Shown piece after piece: positions 1-8,564 of a stretch of 48,023 nt of DNA (position 1 is the stretch's first letter; each line of letters opens with the position of its first letter). The notes below the pieces were generated by a model. The model had not been told where the DNA came from, searched no databases, and saw nothing but the letters and a program-made list of their open reading frames with translations. This DNA comes from SVTX01 sp045612105 (GTDB lineage Bacteria > Bacillota > Clostridia > Oscillospirales > CAG-272). Location: assembly GCA_045612105.1 (NCBI GenBank), contig JAZKYL010000075.1, forward strand, positions 1 to 48,023, given 5' to 3'. The position numbers and the translations under genes are program-made.

Positions 1-1328
1 CGGCTCTCGGTGCTACGGGAGCAAACAGCGGTATTGTCCATGCGGGCTTTGATGCAAAGCCGGGAAGCCTTAAGGCGAGATTCAATGTTGCGGGCAATAA
101 GATGATGGAGGAGGTTTGCCGTCAGCTTGGCGTAAGCTTCAAGAACAACGGCTCTCTCGTTATCGGCTTTAACGATGAGGACAGAGCAAACGTAGAAGCT
201 CTCGTAGAGAGAGGAATCAAGAACGGAGTTGAGGGTGTCCGTCTCGTTGAAAAGGACGAGCTTAAAGCACTTGAACCCAACATTTCAAACAACGCGACCT
301 GCGCGCTTTACGCTCCCACCGGCGCTATCGTATGTCCCTATGAGCTTTGTATCGCATCTATCGGTAATGCGATGGATAACGGAGCGAGTCTCTTGGTTGA
401 GTTTGAGGTAGCAAGCATTGAAAAGGACGGAGAAGAGTACGTTATCACAAGTGCCAAGGGCGAGAGCGTTCGCGCAAAGTATATAATCAACGCGGCAGGT
501 ATTTATTCCGATAAGATCGCCAAGATGGTTGGTGATGACAGCTTTACCGTTCATCCCCGTCGCGGAGAGTACATTCTTCTTGACAGAGAGTGCGGCGGCA
601 TCGTAAAGCATACTATCTTCCGTACCCCCTCAAAGATGGGTAAGGGAATTCTCGTTTCTCCCACCGTTGACGGTAACCTGCTTCTCGGTCCTACCTCTGT
701 TGATATGGAGGACAAGGACGACAAGAGCACCACTCCCGAAGGACTCTCTAAGGTCATCAAGGAGTGCGGCGAGAACATCGAGGGCGGTGTTCCCGTGGGC
801 GGTAAGTCGATAACTTCCTTCTGCGGACTCCGTTCCGTTGGAAGCACAGGTGACTTTATTATTACCGTTGGCGCTGAGAATTTCATCAACTGCGCGGGTA
901 TCGAGTCTCCCGGACTTTCCTCGGCTCCCGCTATCGCCGAGTACGTTCGCGATATGCTCTCTGAGAACGGTCTTGCGCTGAACGCAAAGGCTGATTTCAA
1001 CCCCATCCGTGAGCCTAAGCATCACTTCCGTGAGGCAAGCGTAGAAGAGAAGAACGAGATCATAAAGAAAGACCCCTCTTACGGACGAATCATCTGCCGT
1101 TGCGAGACCGTCAGCGAGGGAGAGATCCTTGACGCGATCCGTTCCAATCCCCCCGCAAGAGACATCGACGGTGTGAAGAGAAGAACAAGAAGCGGTATGG
1201 GACGTTGCCAAGGCGGCTTCTGCGGTCCTTACGTAATGGAGCTTATCGCAAAAGAGAGAAACGTAGAGTTTGAGAGCGTGACCAAGGCGGGCGGCGAGTC
1301 CGTAATGGTTTACGGCAGAACTAAGTAA
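1..1328 (+). CDS. GlpA-like FAD-dependent glycerol-3-phosphate dehydrogenase (5' partial)
   Basis: The gene is open from the window edge (first complete codon at position 3) and starts upstream. The visible 441 residues begin in the FAD-domain stretch typical of anaerobic GlpA (ANSGIVHAGFDAKPG) and run through the DAO-type oxidoreductase fold. The protein ends in a BFD-like [2Fe-2S] domain with Cys pairs CRCE and CQGGFC near 1095-1230. The family oxidises sn-glycerol-3-phosphate to dihydroxyacetone phosphate at the membrane and passes electrons to partner flavoproteins. It is followed 12 bp later by a GlpB-like flavoprotein and then a DUF1667 protein, the usual three-gene set in anaerobic Clostridia. 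Related DAO enzymes such as 2-hydroxyglutarate oxidase are possible, but the BFD tail and neighbours favour glycerol-3-phosphate. Confidence 0.85.
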   Translation, partial: ALGATGANSGIVHAGFDAKPGSLKARFNVAGNKMMEEVCRQLGVSFKNNGSLVIGFNDEDRANVEALVERGIKNGVEGVRLVEKDELKALEPNISNNATCALYAPTGAIVCPYELCIASIGNAMDNGASLLVEFEVASIEKDGEEYVITSAKGESVRAKYIINAAGIYSDKIAKMVGDDSFTVHPRRGEYILLDRECGGIVKHTIFRTPSKMGKGILVSPTVDGNLLLGPTSVDMEDKDDKSTTPEGLSKVIKECGENIEGGVPVGGKSITSFCGLRSVGSTGDFIITVGAENFINCAGIESPGLSSAPAIAEYVRDMLSENGLALNAKADFNPIREPKHHFREASVEEKNEIIKKDPSYGRIICRCETVSEGEILDAIRSNPPARDIDGVKRRTRSGMGRCQGGFCGPYVMELIAKERNVEFESVTKAGGESVMVYGRTK

Positions 1329-1340
1329 TAGGAGGATAAG

Positions 1341-2585
1341 ATGATGATAACTAAGGAACTTGTAATTATCGGCGGCGGCCCTGCGGGAATGAGCGCGGCG
1401 GTTGCGGCATATGAGAGCGGAATTCGCGACATACTTATCCTTGAAAGAGACTCGGCTCTTGGCGGCATCCTCCGTCAGTGCATTCACAACGGCTTTGGAC
1501 TTCACCGCTTCGGCGAGGAGCTGACAGGCCCCGAGTACGCTTGGAGATACGAGAAGATGGTAAGAGAGCTTGAGATCCCCTTCAAGCTCAACACTATGGT
1601 GCTTGACATTACCCCGGATAAGGTCGTTACCGCAACAAATACCGAGGACGGAATCTTTATGATTCAGGCGAAGGCTATTATCCTCGCTATGGGCTGCCGC
1701 GAGAGACCCAAGGGCGCGCTCAACATCGCAGGCGACCGTCCCGCAGGTATCTACAGCGCAGGTATGGCGCAGAAGCTTGTTAATATGAAAGGCTATATGC
1801 CCGGTAAGAACGTTGTCATCCTCGGTTCGGGTGATATCGGTCTTATTATGGCGAGAAGAATGACCCTTGAGGGCGCAAAGGTTCACGCGGTTTGCGAACT
1901 TATGCCTTATTCGGGCGGTCTTGCTCGAAATATCGAGCAGTGTCTCAGTGATTTCGGTATTCCGCTTAAGCTTTCCCACACCGTGGTCGAGATACACGGA
2001 CGCGAAAGAGTTGAGGGTGTTACCATCGCAAAGGTAGACGAGAGAAGAAGACCTATCGAGGAGACTCGCGAGTATATACCCTGCGACACACTCCTTCTTT
2101 CGGTCGGACTTATCCCCGAGAACGAGCTGACAAAGTCCGCCAACGTTTCTATCGACCGTATTACCAACGGCGCGTACGTCGATCAGGACAGACAGACCGA
2201 GATCGAGGGAATCTACTCCTGCGGTAACGTGCTTCACGTTCACGACCTGGTTGACTTTGTTTCCGAGGAAGCAGAGATCGCGGGCAAGGGCGCGGCTGAG
2301 TACATCAAGGGCGAAGCTAAGAAGAGCGACGTTGACATCACCGTAAAGGCTGACGGTAAGATACGTTACACCGTTCCTCAGAGAATTACCGCTGAGAAGG
2401 ACGTCAGCGTTTACTTCAGAGTTGCCGACGTTTTCAGAGACAAAAAGGTAGTCATCAAGAGCGGTGACACCGTGATTTATTCGAAGAAGCATCAGAAGCT
2501 TGCTCCCGGTGAGATGGAGTGCGTAAAGATCACTTCCGATAAGCTTGCGGGTGTTAATGAACTTACTTTCGGATTGGAGGACTAA
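1341..2585 (+). CDS. NAD(P)/FAD-dependent oxidoreductase, GlpB-like electron-transfer partner
   Basis: This 414-residue flavoprotein starts at ATG 1341, 5 bp after AGGAGG at 1330-1335; the adjacent ATG 1344 is equally possible. It has an N-terminal FAD-binding motif (GGGPAGMSAA, residues 11-20), a GGILRQCIHNGFG segment as in Clostridial glycerol-locus flavoproteins, a central second dinucleotide-binding motif (VVILGSGDIG), and a C-terminal CGNVLHVHD motif of the pyridine nucleotide-disulfide family. There is no redox-active CxxxxC pair. The role inferred from context is to accept electrons from the GlpA-like subunit and link them to NAD or another carrier. It sits between the GlpA-like gene and the DUF1667 gene in one operon. 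The exact acceptor is not visible in the sequence. Confidence 0.82.
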   Translation: MMITKELVIIGGGPAGMSAAVAAYESGIRDILILERDSALGGILRQCIHNGFGLHRFGEELTGPEYAWRYEKMVRELEIPFKLNTMVLDITPDKVVTATNTEDGIFMIQAKAIILAMGCRERPKGALNIAGDRPAGIYSAGMAQKLVNMKGYMPGKNVVILGSGDIGLIMARRMTLEGAKVHAVCELMPYSGGLARNIEQCLSDFGIPLKLSHTVVEIHGRERVEGVTIAKVDERRRPIEETREYIPCDTLLLSVGLIPENELTKSANVSIDRITNGAYVDQDRQTEIEGIYSCGNVLHVHDLVDFVSEEAEIAGKGAAEYIKGEAKKSDVDITVKADGKIRYTVPQRITAEKDVSVYFRVADVFRDKKVVIKSGDTVIYSKKHQKLAPGEMECVKITSDKLAGVNELTFGLED

Positions 2586-2589
2586 TAAA

Positions 2590-2949
2590 ATGACGAAAAG
2601 AGAATTAACTTGTATCGTTTGCCCCAGAGGCTGTCAGCTCACAGTTGAGCTTGAAGGCAAGAACGTCCTCTCGGTCAGCGGAAATATTTGTAAGCGCGGT
2701 AAGACCTACGCTGAAAACGAATGCACAAATCCCATGAGAACAGTCACCACCACCGTAAAAACCCAGGACGGCGGTGTGGTTGCTTGCAAGACCGAGACCA
2801 CCATTCCGAAGGAAAAGATGTTCGAGTGCATGGAGATCATCAATGCGACCGTTGTATCTCTGCCCGTGCACGTTGGCGACGTTATTCTTGAGGACGTTTT
2901 CGGCAGCCGTGTGGTTGCTACACAAAATAAGGAGATCGGCGAGGACTGA
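2590..2949 (+). CDS. DUF1667 Cys-rich protein of the glycerol operon
   Basis: This 119-residue protein starts at ATG 2590, just after the end of the preceding gene and 8 nt behind GGAGG at 2577-2581; an upstream in-frame extension to 2545 lies inside the previous gene and is rejected. Cysteines at 8, 11, 15 and 34, with others at 45, 66 and 80, give a C-x2-C-x3-C...C pattern like an iron-sulfur domain of molybdopterin oxidoreductases. DUF1667 proteins are regularly found beside GlpA/GlpB-like flavoproteins in anaerobes and may replace GlpC as the electron-carrying subunit. That role is inferred from context, as is cluster binding. Confidence 0.85.
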   Translation: MTKRELTCIVCPRGCQLTVELEGKNVLSVSGNICKRGKTYAENECTNPMRTVTTTVKTQDGGVVACKTETTIPKEKMFECMEIINATVVSLPVHVGDVILEDVFGSRVVATQNKEIGED

Positions 2950-2964
2950 TCCGACGTACTGAAA

Positions 2965-2980
2965 GCTCTATTTATAGAGC
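2965..2980 (+). promoter_or_regulatory. Small hairpin between DUF1667 gene and glpP
   Basis: GCTCTAT and ATAGAGC form a perfect 7-bp inverted repeat around a 2-base loop (or 6 bp around TTTA). It is followed by an A-rich stretch with no clean U tract, so it is a poor intrinsic terminator. GlpP-family proteins act as antiterminators on glycerol-gene leader RNA, so a structured RNA just before glpP is plausible as a processing or regulatory site. Nothing more can be said from the sequence. Confidence 0.3.
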
Positions 2981-3012
2981 ATAATAAAAAATTCTTTTAT
3001 AAGGACGTTTTT

Positions 3013-3576
3013 ATGGATAAGAAAACGAATCTTTTTGAAAATGGACGGATAATGGCGGCAACCCGTTCCGACGAAGAGTTCCTTCGCGCGATCTCAGGCT
3101 CCGCCGAGGTGATTTTTGATCTTGATCCCGATCTTATGAATATTTCCGCAAAGGTGAAGAGAGCTCACGAGGCAGGAAAAAAATATCTGCTTCACGTTGA
3201 TCTCGCAAAAGGACTTGGCAAGGACGAGAGCGGTATAAGATATCTCAACAGAGTCGGCGTTGACGGAGTGATAAGCACCAAAGTCGGAATAATAAGACTG
3301 GCAAGAGATCAGGGCTTGCTGACAGTTCAGAGATTTTTTATAGTTGACTCCCATTCTATCGAGACGACGGCCGAGGCGGTGAAGTCCTCGAAGCCCGAGA
3401 TGATAGAGATTATGCCTGGCACTCTTTGTAAGGTGATCTCAAGGCTTAAGAGATATATTGACGTGCCAATAATCGCGGGAGGTCTTATCGAGACCGAAGG
3501 CGAGATCAAAGAGATACTTGCGAGCGGTGCCGCGGCAATATCTACCGCAAGACACGAGCTTTGGGATCTGAAATAA
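3013..3576 (+). CDS. glpP: Glycerol-3-phosphate-responsive antiterminator GlpP
   Basis: The protein has 187 residues, the usual length for the GlpP family (PF04309), which adopts a TIM-barrel-like fold and binds glycerol-3-phosphate. Recognisable family blocks are HVDLAKGLGKDESGI, STKVGIIRLA, QRFFIVDSHSIE, EIMPG, PIIAGGLIETE and STARHELW near the C terminus. In Bacillus, GlpP with bound glycerol-3-phosphate lets transcription pass a leader terminator and stabilises glp mRNA. Here it follows the oxidation genes by 63 bp, so the operon probably carries its own inducer-sensing regulator. A modest AAGGA-type site precedes ATG 3013. Confidence 0.9.
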   Translation: MDKKTNLFENGRIMAATRSDEEFLRAISGSAEVIFDLDPDLMNISAKVKRAHEAGKKYLLHVDLAKGLGKDESGIRYLNRVGVDGVISTKVGIIRLARDQGLLTVQRFFIVDSHSIETTAEAVKSSKPEMIEIMPGTLCKVISRLKRYIDVPIIAGGLIETEGEIKEILASGAAAISTARHELWDLK

Positions 3577-3594
3577 CTTTTTTGGAGTAAAAAT

Positions 3595-4389
3595 ATGAGT
3601 AATTTGAAAGAAAAAAAGCTGTTTTTGCTTGATATGGATGGAACTATATATCTTGATGACGATCTTTTTGACGGAACGCTGGATTTTCTCGATTACGTCA
3701 AGAAAATCGGCGGCAGATATCTGTTTTTGACCAACAATTCCTCAAAAGGAGTTGATAAGTATGTTGAAAAGCTTGCAAGGCTTGGAATCGAGTCGGTTCC
3801 CGACGATTTCCTGACCTCCACCGAGGCTACCATCGCATATCTTCGAACCAAAAATCACAACAAAATATACGCTTTCGGCACCGAGTCCTTCCGCCGTCAG
3901 CTTTCCGATGCGGGACTTCCCGTAACCGATAAGCTTGAGGACGGTATCGACTGCCTCTGCCTCTCAAACGACTGGGAGCTTACCTTCAAAAAGCTTGAGG
4001 ATGCCTCGATCCTGCTTCTGAAGCACGACGTGGACTATATCGCGACCAATCCCGACTGGGTATGCCCCACTTGGTACGGAAGCGTTCCCGATTGCGGCTC
4101 CTTTGCTGAAATGCTCTGGAGAGCTACGGGCAAGAGACCGAAGTTTATCGGTAAGCCTCAGCCCGATATGATCTATCTTGCCCTTGAGAAAACGGGATAT
4201 AAGAAGGAGGACGCTCTTATGCTGGGAGACCGACTCTACACCGATATCGCAAGCGGAGTGAATGCCGGGATTGACACGGTGTTCGTGCTCAGCGGAGAGG
4301 GAACTATGGACGATCTTGCCGCAAGCCCCGAAAAGCCGACCTACGTCAGAAAAAATATAAGAGAGCTCTATGAAGAGTTGATAAAATAA
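3595..4389 (+). CDS. HAD-IIA family sugar-phosphate phosphatase (NagD/AraL type)
   Basis: This 264-residue HAD hydrolase has motif I D13-M-D15-G-T17, motif II TNNSS around residues 47-51, the GKPQPDM lysine motif and motif III/IV GDRLYTD. The layout is that of the C2-cap subclass IIA (NagD, AraL, phosphoglycolate and glycerol-3-phosphate phosphatases). It starts 18 bp after glpP, behind TTGGAG, and is the last gene before the 4394-4433 terminator. Its place in the glycerol operon suggests clearing excess glycerol-3-phosphate or a related phosphate ester, but the substrate cannot be read from the sequence. Confidence 0.85.
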   Translation: MSNLKEKKLFLLDMDGTIYLDDDLFDGTLDFLDYVKKIGGRYLFLTNNSSKGVDKYVEKLARLGIESVPDDFLTSTEATIAYLRTKNHNKIYAFGTESFRRQLSDAGLPVTDKLEDGIDCLCLSNDWELTFKKLEDASILLLKHDVDYIATNPDWVCPTWYGSVPDCGSFAEMLWRATGKRPKFIGKPQPDMIYLALEKTGYKKEDALMLGDRLYTDIASGVNAGIDTVFVLSGEGTMDDLAASPEKPTYVRKNIRELYEELIK

Positions 4390-4393
4390 AAGC

Positions 4394-4433
4394 AAAAAAA
4401 CGTTCCGAATTTTTTAGTTTGGAGCGTTTTTTT
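4394..4433 (+). terminator. Rho-independent terminator of the glycerol operon
   Basis: An A7 run leads into ACGTTCC, a T-rich loop, then GGAGCGT followed by T7. The arms pair over 7 bp with one G-U pair, and the flanking A and T runs extend the stem. It begins 5 bp after the HAD gene stop codon. Confidence 0.85.
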
Positions 4434-4434
4434 A

Positions 4435-4472
4435 TTGACTTGTTGACAAAAAGTGTTATAATATGTTATAAT
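4435..4472 (+). promoter_or_regulatory. Two overlapping sigma-A promoters for the dockerin protein gene
   Basis: The first is TTGACT 4435-4440, a 16-bp spacer and TATAAT 4457-4462. The second is TTGACA 4443-4448, an 18-bp spacer and TATAAT 4467-4472. Each -10 box is preceded by TGT, an extended -10. They overlap the tail of the upstream terminator and would start a leader of about 55 nt before ATG 4534. Confidence 0.7.
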
Positions 4473-4533
4473 TGTCAAAAAGCTTTTAGAGCGGCTTTAC
4501 AGCGATGTTTTTGTTTTGAAGGGAGACAGCAAA

Positions 4534-7500
4534 ATGAAAAAAACAAGGTTTTTGGTGCTTTTGTTAACATTGGTCCTGCTTTTATCGGCAATCGTAATAA
4601 GCGCATTGTCAAGCGATGCAAATACGGCTGAACAAACGGGAGTAAGAGGAGACGTTGACGGTGACGGAATTGTTAACACGAAGGATGTTATCAAATTGCG
4701 CCAGTATTTTGCAGCTTTTGATTTTGATAACGGCATCTCGCATGTTGAAATCAGTGCCGACGCGGATATGGATAATGACGGCGGTGTCAATTTACGTGAC
4801 CTGTCTCTTTTGCGAGAATTTTTAGTTAACGAAAGCTATATGGAAAAACTTGACGCTGAATACGGCTCTACCATATTGCTTTCGGAAAAGCTCAGCGGAG
4901 CGGTCAACGGTTATTATAGCAATGACCGAAAAATGGCTACTGTTTCAAATAAAAACGTGGTTATAGAGTATCCTTTGTCACAGTATGAGGTAGGTGACGG
5001 CGCAGTAAAGAGCAATAACGGCGGGGAATATCTCAGCGCAGTCAGTGACGTATTTGTTAAAAATACAAGCGGAGATATCTTCTACCTTTCCCGAGAAAAA
5101 GCAAAGGAAAGAATGAATATCTATCGCTTAGGCTCATATTATTATGAATTCCATATGCTTGACGGACGCTTTTCAAATTATACGATCGAAGATGAAACCG
5201 CGATAGACCTCAGCAAGTATAACAAAGGAAACTGTATTTCCGATATTGCGTATAGCACTGAATCGGGCGAGCTTTCTTTTAAGATCCAAAGTACGACCGA
5301 CCCTTACATCCACGCAGGGGCAACGCTCAGTTTAAGTGCCGATTACTATAATGCCCTTGAGATAACTATTGCCAGTGAAGTAGCAACAAGTTGTAATTTT
5401 TATATTATAGCGGGCAGCTCGACAGGCTATAACGGTCAGCAAATAGCTTCTGTCAGCGTTATTCCCGACGGTGAATATCATACGTACATCGTTCCGCTTA
5501 GCGGTTTGTCCGATTATACCGGAACTCTTCGCGGCGTCAGAATCGATATCGGTAAGGAAGTCGGAGAAACGATAAAAATATCGTCATTGAAGGCTGTAAA
5601 GACCGCTGAGCTTGCTCCTCCCGTAAAGCTTGACAGAACCTACCATATGTATTCCGATAAGGTAAATGCCGTAGTCAGGATCGTGGCGAATAAGGAGCTC
5701 AATAACCTGGGTGCTTTCGGTACTATTACGAAAATATCCGCGGATACTGTGGATAAACTGATCGTCAAGGACGGAAACGGAACTCATACCTCCATAGAAG
5801 GAGTTGATTGGTCAAGTGCCGAATATATCGGCTTTGATATCAAAGGCGTTGGAACATACGGACATATCCTCCTTCCCGACGAAAGCTCAGGAAGGCTCTC
5901 GGTCGAGCTGAAGGACGGTGAATACGTTATTACTCAGGAATACACTCTTCCCGAAGGCTATGAGATGGCAGTGAGCGATTCGGTACTGTCGGGATTTAGA
6001 ATGTACACCGATGAGAATCATACCTTTGATGAATTTTTAAGACGCGCCGAAGAAGAGAGACACCCTCTGACCTCCGTTTCGGTTCTCGAAAACAATTATG
6101 GCGCGGAATACGCAGGATACGATCCCTTCCGCGGAGCATATACGTTTAACGTTAAAGGTGCCGCAAACTTCCAGATCGCCTATGATCAGCCATATTCAAG
6201 ATACTTTGTCAGCCCCGTGTTTGAAGGTGTGGATGAGGACAGAGAGATCTACGTCGTTACACATACCCGTAGCGGACACCTTGAGTCCGGCGCCCTTATG
6301 TCAAAGGACGGTCTTATGCTCCCCGTTGATCTCGAGGTTTGCAAAAACTTCAAGGGTGAGAACGAAGAGCCCTTATATGATAATGGAGATACCGCTTACG
6401 GAGAGATAATCTTCCCGTATGTTGTCGAGTCGGGGAAGGAAAATAGTTTCCACGTGATAAATCTTTATCAGAATTGGGGTAACGTACCTCTGAAGCAGAT
6501 ATCCTCGATCCAATTTATCGCACCCTACTATCATCTCTCGTACGGTACGACAGAGACTAACTGTATCGCGCCTTATTACGTGTACGGTAAGGATCATTGG
6601 ACTCTGCCCGACTTCCGCGCGATGTCTGCTCCTTTTTGGTCAAGTCAGCCGCAGCATACCAGCATCGGCAGACTTTATTTCCTGGAATATACTACCTCGG
6701 ACGGAAATTCGTATGCCTCCGAGAGCATTGATAACAAGATCACCGCATACGGTCCCACGTATTGCGATATCGATATGAATTATCTCTCCGATGACGGTAA
6801 GATAAAGGCATATTACCGCCATATGGAGATGCCTCACAGCGATGAGAACAGAACCTATTACGAGCTGGTTCTCGAGGTGCTTGACGATGTTTCGATCAAG
6901 GACTTCAAAAACGATTTCGCGTTTTTCTCCTTTGACGGAAGAAATTACTCTTTCAAAAAGCTCGGATATCTCAACGAGAATAACGAGTGTGTTATAAGCG
7001 ACGCAAATACCGCAAATACACCCAATTATATTACTCTCGGAGATAATTCACCCTACATCAGCTACTTTGACGGTCCCGAAACCACCAATATGATTGAATA
7101 CGTAAATTTCGCGTTGGTGGTAAAGGATTATAGCTTCAATATCGGCGGCAAGGACTACGACGGAAATCTTGTGCTCCGCGACGTACATGATGGAAGTCTC
7201 AACCGTATGAGCCTGACCCTTGATCTCGGTGAGATAACCCTTAAAAAGGGAGATAAGCTCGCTGTCAATATGATCCTTCTCCCTTGGGGAGATCCCTCAG
7301 CGGAGAACGACGATAACGTACGCAGAGTAAGGGAAGACTCCTGCATCGATCCGTATAAGGTTGACGTTACGGTCGGCTCGGTTATCGATGACGTATATCT
7401 GCCTCGCGTTATGAGTGAGAACGGTGTCGCTGAGTTTACACTGTCGGGCGGAACAGATAACTGTGTCGTAAGAGTCTACGGATTTGACAAGCTGACCGTT

Positions 7501-8328
7501 CCTACCGTGCTTGAAATGATAGACGGTGAATGGCAGGAATATAAGCTGAATTCCGAAGTCTGCGAATATGATGGCTATACCGTTTATTATGACGGTCAGG
7601 GTAAATACTCTTATGCCTTTGTAGTCGATATGAACGGTAACGAGCCGAGAAGATTCAAGGTTACGGCTGATAAGAATTTCGTGCCTCTTGAAGAAGGCTG
7701 GACCGAGCTTGAACAAATTGATATGCCGATTGAAGTGTACGTTACTCCCGAGAATTATAAGAGCCTGAACATTACTATGAAGCCACTCGGAAGTGAAATG
7801 ACCTTAGCCGAAGATCTTTCCTATTTCCGTTTTACCGGCAATGGAACGTATACCGAAAGCTACGTGTCGGTCCTTACGTCAAGTCACAGTTTCGATACCA
7901 CCGGTCGCTATCTTGTATTCAAATACCGCGCTCCCACTGACAACGGTGTTGCTTTGGGTCCCTTCGATGTCTTTTCAAGCACAGAGTATACGAGTCCAAA
8001 GGGCGACGCAAGCGATTTCTTCAGAATGGCAAACACCTGCATAGTTGACGGTGAATGGCACGTTGTCGTGGTTGATCTCTCATACCTTTCTTCGTTTACT
8101 GAGAACGAGAGCGGAGAATACCGCGCCAATTATTGCCGAGTTGACGTTATGAACGCAGCCGTAAATACAAAGATCGGTTCGGATACGTATATTGATTTTG
8201 CGTATTTCGGTATGAGTGACAGCCTTGAAGATATCTGCGCTCTTAATTCCGATATGGATTCCTTGATTTTCTATCAAAACGGAAAGACAATGAAATTAAA
8301 CCCCGCAACGGTAGAAGTAACAGATTAA
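4534..8328 (+). CDS. Large secreted dockerin-bearing surface protein (paralogue 1 of 4)
   Basis: The ATG at 4534 is preceded by AAGGGAG (8-nt spacing), giving 1264 residues; the in-frame TTG at 4516 is unlikely. Residues 1-26 form a Sec signal peptide without a lipobox Cys. Residues 39-98 are a type I dockerin: two calcium loops with Asp/Asn at 40/42/44/48/51 and 78/80/82/86/89 match D-x-D-x-D-G-x-x-N-x-x-D. The rest is a beta-rich core of about 900 residues shared with the three minus-strand lipoproteins, for example YQNWG, PLKQ, PYYHLS, LSDDGKIK and EMPxxDEN. One C-terminal module follows (about 1060-1264; GRYLVFKYR, DGEWHVVVVDLS). I recognise no catalytic motif. The dockerin implies docking to a cohesin scaffold outside the cell; function is otherwise unknown. 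Confidence 0.85.
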   Translation: MKKTRFLVLLLTLVLLLSAIVISALSSDANTAEQTGVRGDVDGDGIVNTKDVIKLRQYFAAFDFDNGISHVEISADADMDNDGGVNLRDLSLLREFLVNESYMEKLDAEYGSTILLSEKLSGAVNGYYSNDRKMATVSNKNVVIEYPLSQYEVGDGAVKSNNGGEYLSAVSDVFVKNTSGDIFYLSREKAKERMNIYRLGSYYYEFHMLDGRFSNYTIEDETAIDLSKYNKGNCISDIAYSTESGELSFKIQSTTDPYIHAGATLSLSADYYNALEITIASEVATSCNFYIIAGSSTGYNGQQIASVSVIPDGEYHTYIVPLSGLSDYTGTLRGVRIDIGKEVGETIKISSLKAVKTAELAPPVKLDRTYHMYSDKVNAVVRIVANKELNNLGAFGTITKISADTVDKLIVKDGNGTHTSIEGVDWSSAEYIGFDIKGVGTYGHILLPDESSGRLSVELKDGEYVITQEYTLPEGYEMAVSDSVLSGFRMYTDENHTFDEFLRRAEEERHPLTSVSVLENNYGAEYAGYDPFRGAYTFNVKGAANFQIAYDQPYSRYFVSPVFEGVDEDREIYVVTHTRSGHLESGALMSKDGLMLPVDLEVCKNFKGENEEPLYDNGDTAYGEIIFPYVVESGKENSFHVINLYQNWGNVPLKQISSIQFIAPYYHLSYGTTETNCIAPYYVYGKDHWTLPDFRAMSAPFWSSQPQHTSIGRLYFLEYTTSDGNSYASESIDNKITAYGPTYCDIDMNYLSDDGKIKAYYRHMEMPHSDENRTYYELVLEVLDDVSIKDFKNDFAFFSFDGRNYSFKKLGYLNENNECVISDANTANTPNYITLGDNSPYISYFDGPETTNMIEYVNFALVVKDYSFNIGGKDYDGNLVLRDVHDGSLNRMSLTLDLGEITLKKGDKLAVNMILLPWGDPSAENDDNVRRVREDSCIDPYKVDVTVGSVIDDVYLPRVMSENGVAEFTLSGGTDNCVVRVYGFDKLTVPTVLEMIDGEWQEYKLNSEVCEYDGYTVYYDGQGKYSYAFVVDMNGNEPRRFKVTADKNFVPLEEGWTELEQIDMPIEVYVTPENYKSLNITMKPLGSEMTLAEDLSYFRFTGNGTYTESYVSVLTSSHSFDTTGRYLVFKYRAPTDNGVALGPFDVFSSTEYTSPKGDASDFFRMANTCIVDGEWHVVVVDLSYLSSFTENESGEYRANYCRVDVMNAAVNTKIGSDTYIDFAYFGMSDSLEDICALNSDMDSLIFYQNGKTMKLNPATVEVTD

Positions 8329-8346
8329 TATTTTAAATAAAAAATC

Positions 8347-8387
8347 CCAATATGGCGCACCTGCTTTGCTCAGGTGCGCCATATTGG
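8347..8387. terminator. Perfect 17-bp inverted repeat between dockerin gene and capsule operon
   Basis: CCAATATGGCGCACCTG, a 7-base loop, and its exact reverse complement. It lies 18 bp after the dockerin gene stop and probably ends that transcript, but the plus-strand side lacks a U tract (TTAGTGG). On the minus strand the stem is followed by GATTTTTTATTT, a proper terminator tail, although no minus-strand gene ends here. It may block antisense transcription or act in both directions. Confidence 0.6.
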
Positions 8388-8463
8388 TTAGTGGATACAT
8401 ACCGTTCTATCGCAGACTCGCTGTTGATCAATATTATATATAATATAAATTATGCAATTTGTA

Positions 8464-8492
8464 TTGACAAAAGCAAATAATGATGTTATAAT
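8464..8492 (+). promoter_or_regulatory. Consensus extended -10 promoter of the polysaccharide operon
   Basis: TTGACA 8464-8469, a 17-bp spacer, TATAAT 8487-8492, with TGT just before the -10. All twelve core bases match the sigma-A consensus. It lies about 70 bp before the first gene (ATG 8565) and is the only strong promoter I found before the 19-kb operon. Confidence 0.85.
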
Positions 8493-8564
8493 GTAAATTG
8501 TGATGTTATGTTCGCTGATAAGAACGTATGATAATTTGAATTTTTGAAAGGCGGTCTTTTGATT

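Noticed and set aside
630..2492. 620-codon open frame antisense to the glycerol flavoproteins
   Set aside because: It lies entirely opposite two well-conserved genes, has no family motif and no ribosome site. It results from codon bias of the real genes.
4419..4631. Short frame after the HAD gene terminator
   Set aside because: It overlaps the terminator, both promoters and the start of the dockerin protein, with no ribosome site.
4534..8328. Glycoside hydrolase because of the dockerin
   Set aside because: No catalytic motif of a known hydrolase family could be found, and the paralogues lack dockerins, so an enzyme call would be a guess.
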